Source of the DNA: Rostrohypoxylon terebratum
Lineage: Eukaryota; Ascomycota; Sordariomycetes; Xylariales; Hypoxylaceae
Assembly (NCBI GenBank): GCA_022497145.1
Contig: MU385856.1
Span: 372,001 to 436,000, forward strand
Length of the DNA stretch: 64,000 nucleotides
Direction of reading: 5' to 3'
Shown here in pieces: positions 44,655 to 56,400 of the stretch; the first letter of the stretch is position 1; each line of letters starts with the position of its first letter. The notes below the pieces were generated by a model, which worked only from the letters and a program-made list of their open reading frames with translations, was not told where the DNA came from and ran no database searches. The position numbers and the translations under genes are program-made.

Positions 44655-47600
44655 AACGACATTTTCAATTCCTAAAACTACCTATCCTATCTACCTACCT
44701 AGGCACCTAGATGCCAAACAGGAAACACATTCATAGCCAACCGATACACACGCAATGGACTCGTAAGTAATCTCGACAATCTAAAACGCCTATTAAGATA
44801 TACAATCACGTTATGAGCGGCATTGTTGATTGTGCTATATAATACATAAATCTACAAGATGGAAAAACCGCCTCGGTACCGAGTGGTAGGTACTTGTTGG
44901 CTGATTACGAAGACATCCACTAATAGGAATATGTAGTATGTACAATAGCGCGACAGACGCCCTCGCTTATGAGATCCATGATGTTGAGAGAAAAAAAAAA
45001 GAAAAAATTTCAAAAAGTCCTAGGCTGTACCCAGCAGTCTGGGCTGGTCCTCTCTCTGCCGAGAAGTTCCGTATCTGGATCTGGAGATTGAATTGGGAGG
45101 GGGATGGGGGTCGTTCTCGCGTGTTTCCCTTGGAGATTCCTCTAAGATTCTGGAAAAGTGTGTCATGTATGGCATGCAGAGCATAGCTGCAGCTCATAAT
45201 GGATTGGCTGCAGCCTGCAAGACCGGGGAACAGGGATTAGGGCATCACAGTACGGCTCTCATTGCAATACACTCTACGCTATTCCTTCATGACCGACTTC
45301 GCCCCAGCTTTCAGGGCTTTACAATGCAACGCAAAAACGACTTGTCACTTTCTCGCATACATTACCATCCACTCTTGGAAGACATGGGGTACAACTTTTC
45401 ATTAGTCTGACCGGTCGAAGGCTTGAAGAGCAAGTCCAGATGATCTCTACCCTAGGCGATATTGGCATCAGCGGTGAGCCACCAATCCACTCCACGCAAC
45501 CGGGTTTCCTCTTACGCTCGTACGCTATACGTAGTACGTACAGAGTATCAGTACGGAGAACATGTTACCCAGTCAGGACGGTATGTACCTCGTCAAACTA
45601 GCTGACCCGTCGCAGCTTGCACGATTCCGCTTCCCTCGTGTCTCGTCGACACATGGCTAGCATGCCTCCTCACCCTCAAACCCCCACAGTTGGACGACCT
45701 CTTGTGCTACAGAACACACACACCCAACAGCCTAGCTACGCATACTCCCTATAATAGCGTCATTATTATCATCGTCATTAATGCCGATGCAGTGATACAC
45801 AGATTGTCGAAGATAATCGCTACCGAACCTGCGCACGGTGATCCACGCCTTCTATGACTCTGAGCTATTATTACATAGTACTATTATTACGAAGCCCCGA
45901 AAGCCCAGAATTAGTGTATAATCGATCAATCACCGCTCCCCCCGACAGACCTTGACAGGGATTTCGAGGTGAACAGCCAACCATCGTTATGGTAACAGAG
46001 GCCAAGTGGATCACTCTCGCGCGCCATTTATTACTTTTGGCTTCTAATAAACAGTGCCCATACCGTCCCTATCTCGTTTCCTTGTCTTTGGTTTCCTTTT
46101 TTTTTCCCTTTTCTACGAGATGGGGTATGTGGAACAAGATTCTGGAAGACTTACCCGCATCAGTCTATGATCATGTGGTTCGTCAGTTATGGCGGCTTTT
46201 TACAGATGGTCGAACGGGACGGCTCGAATCCACCTATGCAAACATGTCAACCTCTTTCTTTCGACTTGGTCAGTTCAGCTAGTAAGATGAGTAAAATGGT
46301 CCCTGGCTAGATCCATCGTTTTCGCTAGCCAGCGAAGTCCAGATCTCCAGAGTCTGTCGTCTTCATGGACGATGAACGGTCGCCTGTTGGATTCCGGATG
46401 GGGTGCATATTGCATGCACATGACGCACCCAGCGCCTGAAGCTCTCGTGAACAAGCTAGTGCACTTACCGTCCCAAAAAGAAAATCCGTTCCTTCACGAT
46501 GCCTACACCGACATGTTTTTTTGTTCGCATACCTTGCCTCCTATTTTTTTTTCCCTCTTGCCTGCATCCACAATCAATTGTCCCCTCGACGAACCCCATT
46601 CCGTATCTACAACCAAATAGCTTCTTCCACGCGACTTATTGTCGTGGATCCTTGCGATTCGCAACAAGCGGTCACCAACCCGCAAGACGGGCCTCCTGAA
46701 TGCAGATTCTACATAACTAATGACGGCCGCTTCCCTATTCTGAGCAAATGCTCCCTATTTAGAACCACCCAGAAAAAGCTACGTGCATGGTCTGGACCAC
46801 GCACATCGTGTAGTAGCTTGTCGGTCTTCTCTCCGTCGAGAGGAAAAAAAAACCATTGCCGGCTGAGATGCCGATTATTGCTTCGTGCAGACATGCACGA
46901 CAACTTGAATGTTGAATATTTAGATGCTTGAATACGGGTGTTGGGTTTTCTCTACGTCTAAGTAGCGTGGAAACTGTAAGTCATCTCAAGCGAGAGCTGC
47001 ATTTCTAACCTATTTAGACCTTCTGCATCTCAATTCTACCCCGTTCTTGCTCGACGCGTCATCTTTCGGGTATCAACAGACGCCTTGATTTCTTTCAATT
47101 TATACAGATGTAGGTATATATGTGGTATATATGGTATGTGTCGTATGTGTCGTATCCGACAGCGGGTCATGTCCATCCGTCAAGCGATGGAAAGGAATAG
47201 GTTCAATGAAATAGCCGCGACGAAAGTAACTCGATACCGGCGCGGTGCGACCGAAGTACCCTTGAAATTCAAACTCATCAGCCTATTAGGTCGTGGAACA
47301 GGTAGACGAGGAATTTGGTCTCTATTTTGCGGTTATGAGGCCCGTACTCCGTGAAATTCGCAATAACGTCTCGAGATCCAATATAATTCCAAATTTGTTT
47401 TTATTTTCTTTTTATTTTCTTTTATTTTTACTTCAAACCATCGTAGTCTATTTAAAGAAAAATAAAGTTCAACCATGGATATTTCTCTAGGGTTCCTACC
47501 ACGGCAATTCCCAAGGAAAGGACACCGGACATTTGGTGTGCAATATACCTACCTGCCTACCTAACGGTTTAACCAACATAATCAACCCTACCTAGTATTA

Positions 47601-47927
47601 TCAATAACCAACCAGCAACACCAAGATCTTCAGGAAAGCACTATATGCGTTAGGGGCTAGCTAACTTGCCTAGCACCTGCTTGCACTAATAGTTGGAGCG
47701 ACTACCTCTACCTAGTAGTACTGCGTAGGTACTACAGTAGGTAGAAGCCTAGATAGTAAAAGGAAAGTACTAGGTAGTAAGTAGCCCTAGTGCTGCGTTA
47801 CTGATTCGAACGAAGTCCCGCTGCAAACGCCTCCACCCGATCCGGAGTGAGCGAATCTCCAAACTCCTCATTAAATTCCGAGACACGCAAATCATACAAT
47901 TCTCCGTCAACCACACAACCGTAACCA

Positions 47928-47962
47928 CACAACCACAACCACAACCACAACCACAACCACAA
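47928..47962. repeat. ACAACC hexamer array
   Basis: About five to six tandem ACAACC units, roughly 200 bases upstream of the SMP-30-type gene. Confidence 0.85.
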
Positions 47963-48061
47963 TCACCACTACAACCAACACGCAGTACTAGCCGGCAGCC
48001 ACACAAAGCAAGGGATCATCTTTAATCCGGATATTCAAAGTCCGAGCGCCTACCCACATAG

Positions 48062-48110
48062 GTACCTACTAGGTCCTAGGTCCTACCTAAGGTACAATAC
48101 CTACTAGGTA
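48062..48110. repeat. CCTAGGT motif cluster in SMP-30 gene upstream region
   Basis: TACCTACTAGGTCCTAGGT and variants, ending about 50 bases before the ATG of the SMP-30-type gene, hence in its promoter or 5' UTR. Confidence 0.65.
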
Positions 48111-48159
48111 GTCTTACCCAGTCCTACATAGTAACACAACAGGAAGATAAAGAGAAAGG

Positions 48160-50011
48160 ATGGAAAAAAGCAGTGCAGGATCAAAACTAGAGAAATTAGC
48201 AGCTCAGAAGGAGACTGAAGAGGAGGTTACCCCCCCTCTACAGCGATGGCATGTGGACCTGCCGTACCTACACCTGAAATGCAGGCTCGGCGAGGGTCCC
48301 TACTACGAGTCTGCAAGACACTACCTACGTTTCGTCGACATTAAGAAAAAGCAGCTGCACATCGTCGACCTCTACAAGTCCAAGGCCGACATCGAGGAAG
48401 CAGTTGAGACCATTCAACTCGACACCCCGGTCACGGTCACAGCGGATATCGACGGAGTTGACCCCCACGAGCGCTTTGCCATCGGCGCCAAGTACGGCGT
48501 CGCGGTGCTGGACCGCCGCTCCGGAAAATATGAGTATGTCTCTCGCTTCAGCTCTGCAGCAGAGGGTGCGAGCGACAACGAGCGCATACGCAGCAACGAC
48601 GGCGCTATCGACCCTCATGGTCGCTTCTGGCTCGGAACCATGACCGACATCGGTCTAGACCTACAACCTGAAGGTCAGTTCTCCTTTCACATTAATTGCC
48701 ATGCATTGTCATTTCAATTTTGGTCTCGATCCTGCAAAACCTTAACCGGGCACGTGGGAATTATGTGATTGCTACTGCATATTCCTGATTTCTCCCCCGT
48801 CTTTAAAAAAAAAAACACCACGTCGACTTCAGCTCGAGGATTCCTAGGCGCCTAGCCCAACACAGCCAGCTAACGGCGGAGGGGCAGCGGGACGCCCAGC
48901 GGGTCCCGCGCGCTTGCTCATTTCGCGGCTCGCGAATTATTTAAATTCTTTTCCTCCTCCGTCCGCTCCATTTGCTCCATCTTCCAAGGATGTTTTTTAT
49001 ATAGTTTTTTTCTAGAATCTATTTGTGGTCCCTGCATTACATGCCACATGCCCGCTTAGACCTCCGGAAGGGGAAGGGAACCCCGTGGACTATTGATTTC
49101 GTGTTTATTCCCGGCGTGGCACCCCTACTCTTCGCAATATGCCGGACATGGCGTCCGGCAGCCGCGAATATAACATCCAGCGATGTGCCCGGAGAAATAA
49201 TTTTTTTAGTCCTGGTCCTTTTTTGTCTTATATCGTTACAACGTCCGGTACTACATAATACAAAAACCTGTCTACCGCAGTACTGATCCACACGGGACCT
49301 GGCGGCAGGAAGTAGTAGTGCGGTCTAGCGCCCGTACTACGATGCTATGTAATACACATCACATATATATACGTTCACATGTACTCTCAATGGTGACAAC
49401 GGGGAGCAAAAGACCACAAGTGGGGTTACTCGCTAGAGCCGCTACGCGACGGAAGCCAGCCGCGTAAAAAAAAGCTTAGGCTAGAAAGAGTAAAGACCAA
49501 CCTGATTTTACGTATAGGCTCTCTGTACCTGTTCGACGGCAGAACGCGCAAGGCGCGTTCGATGCGGCACCCGGTCACGATCCCGAACTCGATCAGCTGG
49601 TCCCCGGACAAGAAGACCATGTACTTCACAGACTCGGTGGCCCGCACGATTTTCGCAAGGGATTACGACCTGGAGACCGGCGAGGTGTCCGAAGAACGTG
49701 TCTTCTACAAACACGACGGGCCGGGCGAGCCTGACGGCCACCGCATCGACGTCGAGGGCAATCTGTGGCAGGCCGTGTACGGCGAGAGCCGCGTGCTCAA
49801 GATTTCTCCGCAGGGAGAACTGAAAGGCGAGATTATACTGCCGACGAAGAACATCACGTGTGTCGAGTTCGTTGGGACGGAGCTGTATATTACGACGGCG
49901 GGAATGGAGGAAGGTGAAGGTGATAAGGACGAGGTTGAGCTCAGCGGTGCGTTATTCAAGGTGGATGTTTTTGTGGAGGGGTTGAAGCCTCACTTATTCA
50001 AGTTGAACTAA
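48160..50011 (+). CDS. SMP-30/gluconolactonase-family protein
   Basis: A 335-residue six-bladed beta-propeller of the SMP-30/gluconolactonase/LRE family, which hydrolyses sugar or other lactones using one divalent metal. By family comparison the metal ligands are present: E45 in RLGEGPYY, N195 in TIPNSISWSPD, and D244 in EPDGHRIDVEGNLW. The substrate-binding R144/N146 pair lies in RSNDGAIDPHGRFWLGTM. The C-terminal SGALFKVDV block is also typical. The protein is therefore probably an active lactonase; the substrate is unknown. Exons are 48160-48673 and 49518-50011, joined in phase 1 as LQPE-GSLYLFDG. The 844-base intron is far longer than others in the window. Converges closely on the methyltransferase gene (215 bases apart). 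Confidence 0.92.
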
Positions 50012-50226
50012 ATCATCGATCATAGCCTTGGGTTTTGGGATTATGATATGATTATCTAAATTTGTGTAGATTTTAGGCATGAGTTACTAAGGGGGCTAGC
50101 GGACACGCACATTGGCCCTTTGGTATCTATGACGCATGAGGCTTTCTCGTGCGATCGTGCGCAAACATGCGGTAGTACAAACACCCAAAATCAATAGGAG
50201 GTTAGAATATATACTTCATTGGTGGA

Positions 50227-51392
50227 TTAAATCTTCTTCGGCCTCAGTGCATACATGCGCACCGGAAATAAGTCATCAGGAAACCCATGTTGTATCTCCG
50301 TCCTGATTATACTTAATCCCGCCTGCTCGAAGATTCGTCTAAATGTTTCGTCCTGTCTGTGATAAAGATGTCAATCAAAATGTTTAGTGAAGTTAGATTC
50401 AGGGGATGAGTTATAATGGCAACGACTTACCTTGTAACACTACTATCCACCTCATCAAACTGGTCGTCCCCAGACATACTCAAGTTCTCCTTCACCACGA
50501 TCACCCCCCTCGTCTTCCCATCCTCGCCCACACTCAACGCAGCGCCACAGCGCCTCAGATACGCGGCCAGCTGCAGGTCGGTCAGGTGTCCGACGCACCA
50601 CTGGTTCCAGACTAGATCGTACGTCACGCCCTCCTCGGGCCGCCACTCCTCCAGCCCAACGTTGTAAATGCGGCCGACGCCCTCGCGGCCCTCGAGCGCG
50701 GCGGTAAACTTGGCTATCGGCTCGACGACGTCGACGGTTTCCGCGACGTCGAGGAGGAGCCCTTGGGTTATGCGTCCGATCCTGCGACCAACACATACAT
50801 AAGCGCTTCGCTTAGCTATTTTTTTTCCCTTTCTGTTTCGTGTTGCTTGCATATGCAATGGTGCGCGCGTCATCCACGTTCCCTCTCCCATACGAATCCT
50901 AGAGGGGTACTGGGAGAATCCTTCTTGGAGAGGGAGGGGGAGCGTGGGGGGTACGGGCGCTTAGGTTGGTAGATCGGCGCGGTTTTTTGGAGGAAGGAAG
51001 GGCAGGATTTTGGTACTGGGAATAAAAATAGAATGGACAACACAACTGCGCAGGTAGGTAGGGAGTTGGAGGAGATGTAGAGATATGGAGACGACGGTGT
51101 GGAAATATGTGCATATGCAGGTTTGTACAAATCTAGATTGTTGGACTTACCCAGCACCGCCCTCCACGGCTCTCTTTACGTTCTTGCGGCCCTTGGCGCG
51201 GCCGAGCCCGAGCTTCGCGAGGAAACTCCCCGATGTCCGTAAGTCGATGCGTGAGACGCCGGGGTAGCCGCCAAGCATGCCATTGACGTCGGCGTCGATG
51301 CCGGACCAGTACCGGCGGCCGTCATCGGCGCTTATCAACGAGTCCGGGACCGCCGCAGATGGTTTTCCGGAACTCGACATCTCACGTCCCAT
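50227..51392 (-). CDS. Alpha-N-methyltransferase NTM1/Tae1 type
   Basis: A 240-residue SAM-dependent enzyme that methylates the N-terminal alpha-amino group of proteins starting Met-(Ala/Pro/Ser)-Pro-Lys, notably ribosomal proteins. Visible are RRYWSGIDADVNGMLGGYPG (family start), SAM motif I GGAGIGRITQGLL, WNQWCVGHLTD, GVIVVKENL, the DEVDSSVTRQDETFRRIFEQAGL block, and a terminal FPDDLFPVRMYALRP. Exons on the minus strand are 51151-51392, 50431-50781 and 50227-50356. Intron 1 (369 bases) interrupts SAM motif I; intron 2 is 74 bases. A second ATG four codons in (MSSSGKP) could also be the start. Length matches the yeast enzyme. Confidence 0.92.
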
Positions 51393-51989
51393 TTCTTTTC
51401 CTCCTAATTAGCTCTTCGACCGTATCTCCCGCTTATCGTCGCAAGGATAAGAAGAGAAAATATTGATTCGCACACTCGTGTATATACCCAAATCAAAAAT
51501 GCAAAGAAATTTATACAACCAGCTTGTGCTATTGGCAATCCATGATGCGTTATAAACAAACTGCCTCCGAATTGTTATCCTCTAAAATGATTGTGCAGTT
51601 TCCAGAAAGAAAACCCCCCCGAATCCGGATTTGATGTTCTCTGGGTTATCACGTGTTTGGCGTCTTTTTTTAAAAGTGGAAACTGCCTAGCAAGCTAAGC
51701 ATCCGTACCCCTATACTTGGAGATCTGGTGTAACCCTACCCCCTTGATGCGCAACTACCCAGCTACCTGACTCCAACTTTAACGTAGCAGTTCCTGACCT
51801 TTTCGATCCCGATTGCCTAATACGGAATGTACCTCTGCAAATCTACTAGCAATCGTCATCGGGTTGTTGGATAAGGCTGAAATCCGCTTTGGGGAAAATG
51901 TCTTGCATATGGAATCCTGTAAGCAGCTTAGGTAATTATCAAGTAAAACTACGTACGTACTTTGTGCAAAAAGTCAACGGATTATCCTG
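51393..51989. other. Intergenic upstream of the N-methyltransferase gene
   Basis: Promoter side of the methyltransferase gene; a C-run and T-run lie near 51613 and 51664. No gene is supported. Confidence 0.5.
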
Positions 51990-52535
51990 CTAAGAATTCC
52001 CAGTTACGGTCAATGCATCTAAAACTCATTCCATAACAAAGTCAATATGTTTAAATTAATCAAATGGGTAGGTAGAAGCTGTTTAAGTGATCGTGACATA
52101 CATTTATTGCTGAAGTGGGTATGGGGGTAGTCGTTGTGGTATCCGCCGTAGCCTCCGCTGCAAGTATTTTCTTCTATTTGCGGCTTTTCATCTCGGCGAG
52201 CCTTGATGAAACGTTAGCAAAAAGTCCTTCGACATGTCTGATCACGTGGTGTGAAGAAGTATAGCATACCTTCGGGTGATCCTCCGTATCCGCCGCGGTG
52301 ACTTGTCCCAGTCCGCGTTAGCCTCTAGTTCATCAGATGTCTTATTTTCAACGACGTTCTATATGGATGTTAGATCATAGTTTTGATTTGATGGGGCTGG
52401 AGGATAATGGGAGATCTATGTAACATCAGATGCCCCACGCTTGTCGGCTGGTGCCACGGTGTCAGGCGAAGCTGGAGCAGCTATGACCCCTGGGGCAACT
52501 AGCAGAGCAGCTGCTAATAGAGATGTGACTTGCAT
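51990..52535 (-). CDS. Candidate small secreted protein, exon structure uncertain
   Basis: The ATG at 52535 starts MQVTSLLAAALLVAPGVIAA, a clear signal peptide, followed by PASPDTVAPADKR with a Kex2-type KR. Downstream, a good intron with a GCTAAC branch site and CAAG acceptor is visible at about 52202-52269. After it, one frame reads ARRDEKPQIEENTCSGGYGG then YHNDYPHTHF, a glycine/tyrosine/histidine-rich, protein-like stretch. The frame before the intron that matches it (TAADTEDHPK) needs an acceptor at about 52302 and a weak donor near 52436. Another splice choice gives a 75-residue protein ending RRLAEMKSRK. The end of the gene is therefore approximate. No family is recognised; it could be a peptide precursor or effector-like protein. 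Confidence 0.4.
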
Positions 52536-53420
52536 CGTGTGAGGTGCCAAGTCTAAGGTCGCAGGAAAATACGCATTCCCAGTTCGGACTTTCGATGTAG
52601 GCAATTAATGATACTAGACAAGCTCCCGGAATATACGTCGAGGAGTTGGCTAGAGCTGTCTATTGAAGGCGATGTGAAATCATCACTGTCCTTTCACGAG
52701 AATGGACTCATGCGTCTGTGTGAACTCAAAAAATTGATTGGGACGTTCGTTCGGCTGGACCTCAGGCCACACCCGGAGAGCCGGGCTCTTCATATTCATG
52801 TCGTGACGTGAGTATAAGTCTTCCAGATAGAGAACCAATGAAGAGCGAACATACATGACTGCGAAAGTCAGCTCATAAAGCACGAAATGGTCTAGACTTG
52901 CCAGTCTCGAGTCTTCGAGAACCTTGGTATAAGGAAATATCTTATGATTTAGTTCGAAACCTTGCTTGTTGCCTATTCATTCCAAATCTGCAATCTTGTT
53001 TCGAGTCAACCACGAAGCATTTGAACCATATTGAAGTTGATGTCGGTATCTTATGAATTAGAAAATACTAAGTATGGTGAACTTGTGTTGGTAAGCAGCG
53101 AATAACTGTAACTAGGAATCGCTATTCGAATTGAGTCTATAAATCATTAATATTGCTTTTCGAGAACAAAATACGCCACAAGAGGGTATCAATCCTGGTT
53201 CAAGAACGAGAAACCTCACAGGCGCATCGTTCTAACACAGTTGAAAAAATACGGCGTAAGCCAGCAATGACGTTCGCACCAGAGATGAATATTTTGCGCA
53301 CCGGTATATCCGTTGAACCCCCAATTAGTCGCCAATTTTTGTCTTCCAAGTTGCATATCTATAGGTATTCCGTCCGTCGGATAGAGGGTTACTGGTAATG
53401 GTCTTGAGAGGTTGGTTAGC
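52536..53420. other. Intergenic between small secreted-protein candidate and YPP1 3' end
   Basis: No gene supported; moderately AT-rich with short open frames only. Confidence 0.5.
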
Positions 53421-56400
53421 CTATAGCACGTAGCCGTTTGCACTGACACAATTCCACTCCCGGACACCCATTCCCTCTTCAAGCTCCACGCACCACCACA
53501 GAACTTCCTTAGCTTTATCTGGCTGCCCACTATCTTCGTGTGCCCTAGCTAAAGCAAACCATGCGTCCGAGTAATTCCAACCTGTGCCCAGTTTGGTAAG
53601 GCCTGACAACAATCCATAAGCTCTGTCCCTAGCCGCGAGCCGGTCAACGAGAGGTAAAGAAACGGCTTTGTAGGGAGGCGGAAGTTCTTCCGCTGAAAGG
53701 CCGTTCGTTTCATGGAGAGGAGGTTCGAGTGTGTCGGACTGTTGCGAGTTACCTCCGAGTCCCAGTGGCGTTGATGGTAATTCCGGGATGTTTTCTTTTT
53801 TATTAGGAGTGGCTTGGCGTTTTTGAGGACCAGAACTTGCTGGCATGAGATTCGTTGACTGCCCATCAGGTAGAATAATGCTAGGAATTGCAGCAGGTGG
53901 CAAAAGCGTTTCGTTATAGATATCAAGAAGAATATTAGACAATCCAACAATGGCCGAGGGGTGGTCTGGGTAATGTATTAAAGCTTCCTCGAAGTGATCT
54001 CTTGCTAGTTCGAGAGAATTTTCTGCAAGGGCAAGGTAACCCAACTACATCATGTTAGTAAGTATTGTCTGAATGGGCGTATTGAATATCATACCTCACT
54101 TTGGACATCGCCCCAAAGTTCTTCAACGGATTTCTTCCCACCCCAACCAGGATCCCGTAGAGTTACGGAGCCGCTGGTATCTTTGGCAACCTCACTTTCT
54201 AGGCCGTCTACCAAGTTGACCGCCTCATCGATTGCTCCCTTTGCGTCGGCATACATCTTAGCACGACGGTAAAATGTGGCAATCATTAACCATACTTTTA
54301 CAAGCACAGTCTGCCTCTGTCGTTTGACTTGCTCCTTAGCAAATTGCACCATGGGTAGCGAACTGGGCGCAGAAAGTGAATGGAGCCCAAGCCTATCGGA
54401 AGCAGATCCCCTCGTCGAAGAAGCAGAAGAATCAAATCTAAGGAGTCCACGACCTTTCGAAAAAGATTGCTGCCTAGCTACCTCACCTTTGCTGCTCCAT
54501 GTGAAGAAGTCTGCTCGTTCCTGTGGCGTTCCATCCGCTGCAGGGGTATAAAAGTCTTCGCCATCCACATTGTGTGGGGCATGAGATGCACTTGCAGTAC
54601 TAGCACTTCGCTTTGGCTGAGCACTCGGTTCTCGCTTTCTTAAGCTATTTCGTCTTCCCGAGTCACTTCGCCGAGAGCGGACGCTCGATGATCTCCTAGA
54701 TCGTCGCGTTTCGCCAGCGTCGCCATTAACCTGTATGGTGGGGTTTGATGTACCGTTAGTGGATACGCTAACAGCCGTCTGCGTGGTCTGGGGCCTCTCC
54801 GGCACGATGGTGCCTCTGCCACTTTCTCCAGTGCCAACTCGGGCGAGGCCGCGAGGTGGGGTCTTCTCTGACCTGCTGCCGAATATACCACCACGCACAG
54901 TCCTGATTGTACCGGCTGAACTTTTGGGGACCTCCGTTGGTGCTTTTTGAGTTGTGGCTGGCGCTCGTGGTTGGACGCCATTGAATAATCTCGCGTACAA
55001 CACCAATAGCTCGTGACTTGCATTAACGGCAACCTCCGGCCCCTCTAGTAGTTCTAGAAGAGCAAGTTGGGTCATCTTCACCTCAATCATCCCCTCTTTC
55101 TCAAGATCGTCCATTTCGTCGACGAGTCCCTTTGACTGGGTCTTGTCATCCCTGGCCTCCGCCTCGTTGAGATGCTCGCTTCGGAATGTGCCTTGCAAAT
55201 TTTGGGGACCGAACAAAACAGCCGGGTCATCAAATTGTTCGAAAGCTCCCTCACAGGCTCTAGCAGCCATCACGAAATCTTGCCTGGCACTTAGAAGGAG
55301 TGCAAGGAGATGCCACAACGGTATTAGTGAGCGCTCTCGCAGGTATAATCCAGATTCAGCTTGTTCTACGGTTTTCTTATTGGACATAAGTGCCGCCTTT
55401 ACAATGTCAATGGCTGCAGCTAATTCTCTTTGCTCAGCCAATAATAAGGCGAGAGTGAACAGGGTTCGGACATCCGTAGGATTCCCATTTTCTGGTGACA
55501 GTGATTTTTGAAAGCTTCGAATGGCCTTTGACTGAGATTCTGTTCGTGCAGAAGCATCAAAGGTTGTTCGAGACCACTGTGCTTGCGAGATACCAATTGC
55601 CTGCCACGATAAAGCATAGACCCGGGATGATATCCTAGGATGTAGTATAACGCCGTTTCCATCCTCTTCATCTAATGTCGTGATGTTATCCTGGGAATTA
55701 GGAAGTGGTGCAGGCAGTTTTTGCAACATCGCTTCTAATTCAATCCCCAAGTTGTGGGCTTTTTCGGAGGCGTCTCTAAAGCCATATTTGCAGAGGGCCG
55801 TGATTGCCTGGGAAATAATTTCCAAGACTGTCGCATCGTCGTCAAGACTTGGTTCTGGATGACCGGTTTTATCAACTCGAGCTTTCCCCTTCTTGACTAT
55901 CTCCAGATACGAGTCGAAAGCATGGAAAGCTAAATCAAATTCGGCAACGGAAAGATGAACTGTAAATAGATATCGCAATATTGCCGTTGAATGATATGTT
56001 TTGGTAGCCGCTCGGTAGAGAATATCTAATATTCCGCGACTGAGGCCTTCTTTACCACCAGGCCCGAGATCTTGCTCATGCCAGTCACGTCCATTTAGGA
56101 CACTCCAATTCTTCATCACTGCTGCAACAAAGTCTTCGATCTCTTGTCTCTGTTCTTCGGCTCGCGGGAAAGAGGTTTCGTTTAGAAGTAACCCTTCGTA
56201 GGCTATTTCGACCTTTTTGAGCTCGGCTCGAAGCTGGTTGTAGGCTGATGCTTCATTGGTGACATCAACGAAGCCCGTTGGGAAGGGCAAGTCTTGTTGT
56301 AGGATCCCCGAGATGGCAGCGTAATATTCGTTCCACACTCTCCTTCTCGGCACGGCCCCACGGAAACCGTAGCCACCGACAAGAGCAGAGCCTTGGTCCT

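Larger units (their letters stand above)
38713..48159. other. Gene-poor intergenic block, 9.4 kb
   Basis: Begins with the bZIP upstream region. It contains a GGT/AGTAGTGGT minisatellite (40481-40543), a TA-flanked inverted-repeat element (41668-41906), TTGATA repeats near 42300, a palindromic GTAC-rich stretch near 43230-43280, several CCTAGGT clusters (40389, 44621, 48062) and an ACAACC array (47928-47962). No open frame has recognisable protein features. Confidence 0.55.

Noticed and set aside
47928..47962. ACAACC array as telomere or CRISPR-like repeat
   Set aside because: Contiguous hexamer microsatellite without spacers and not the TTAGGG telomere unit; no CRISPR array is expected or seen in this eukaryotic DNA.
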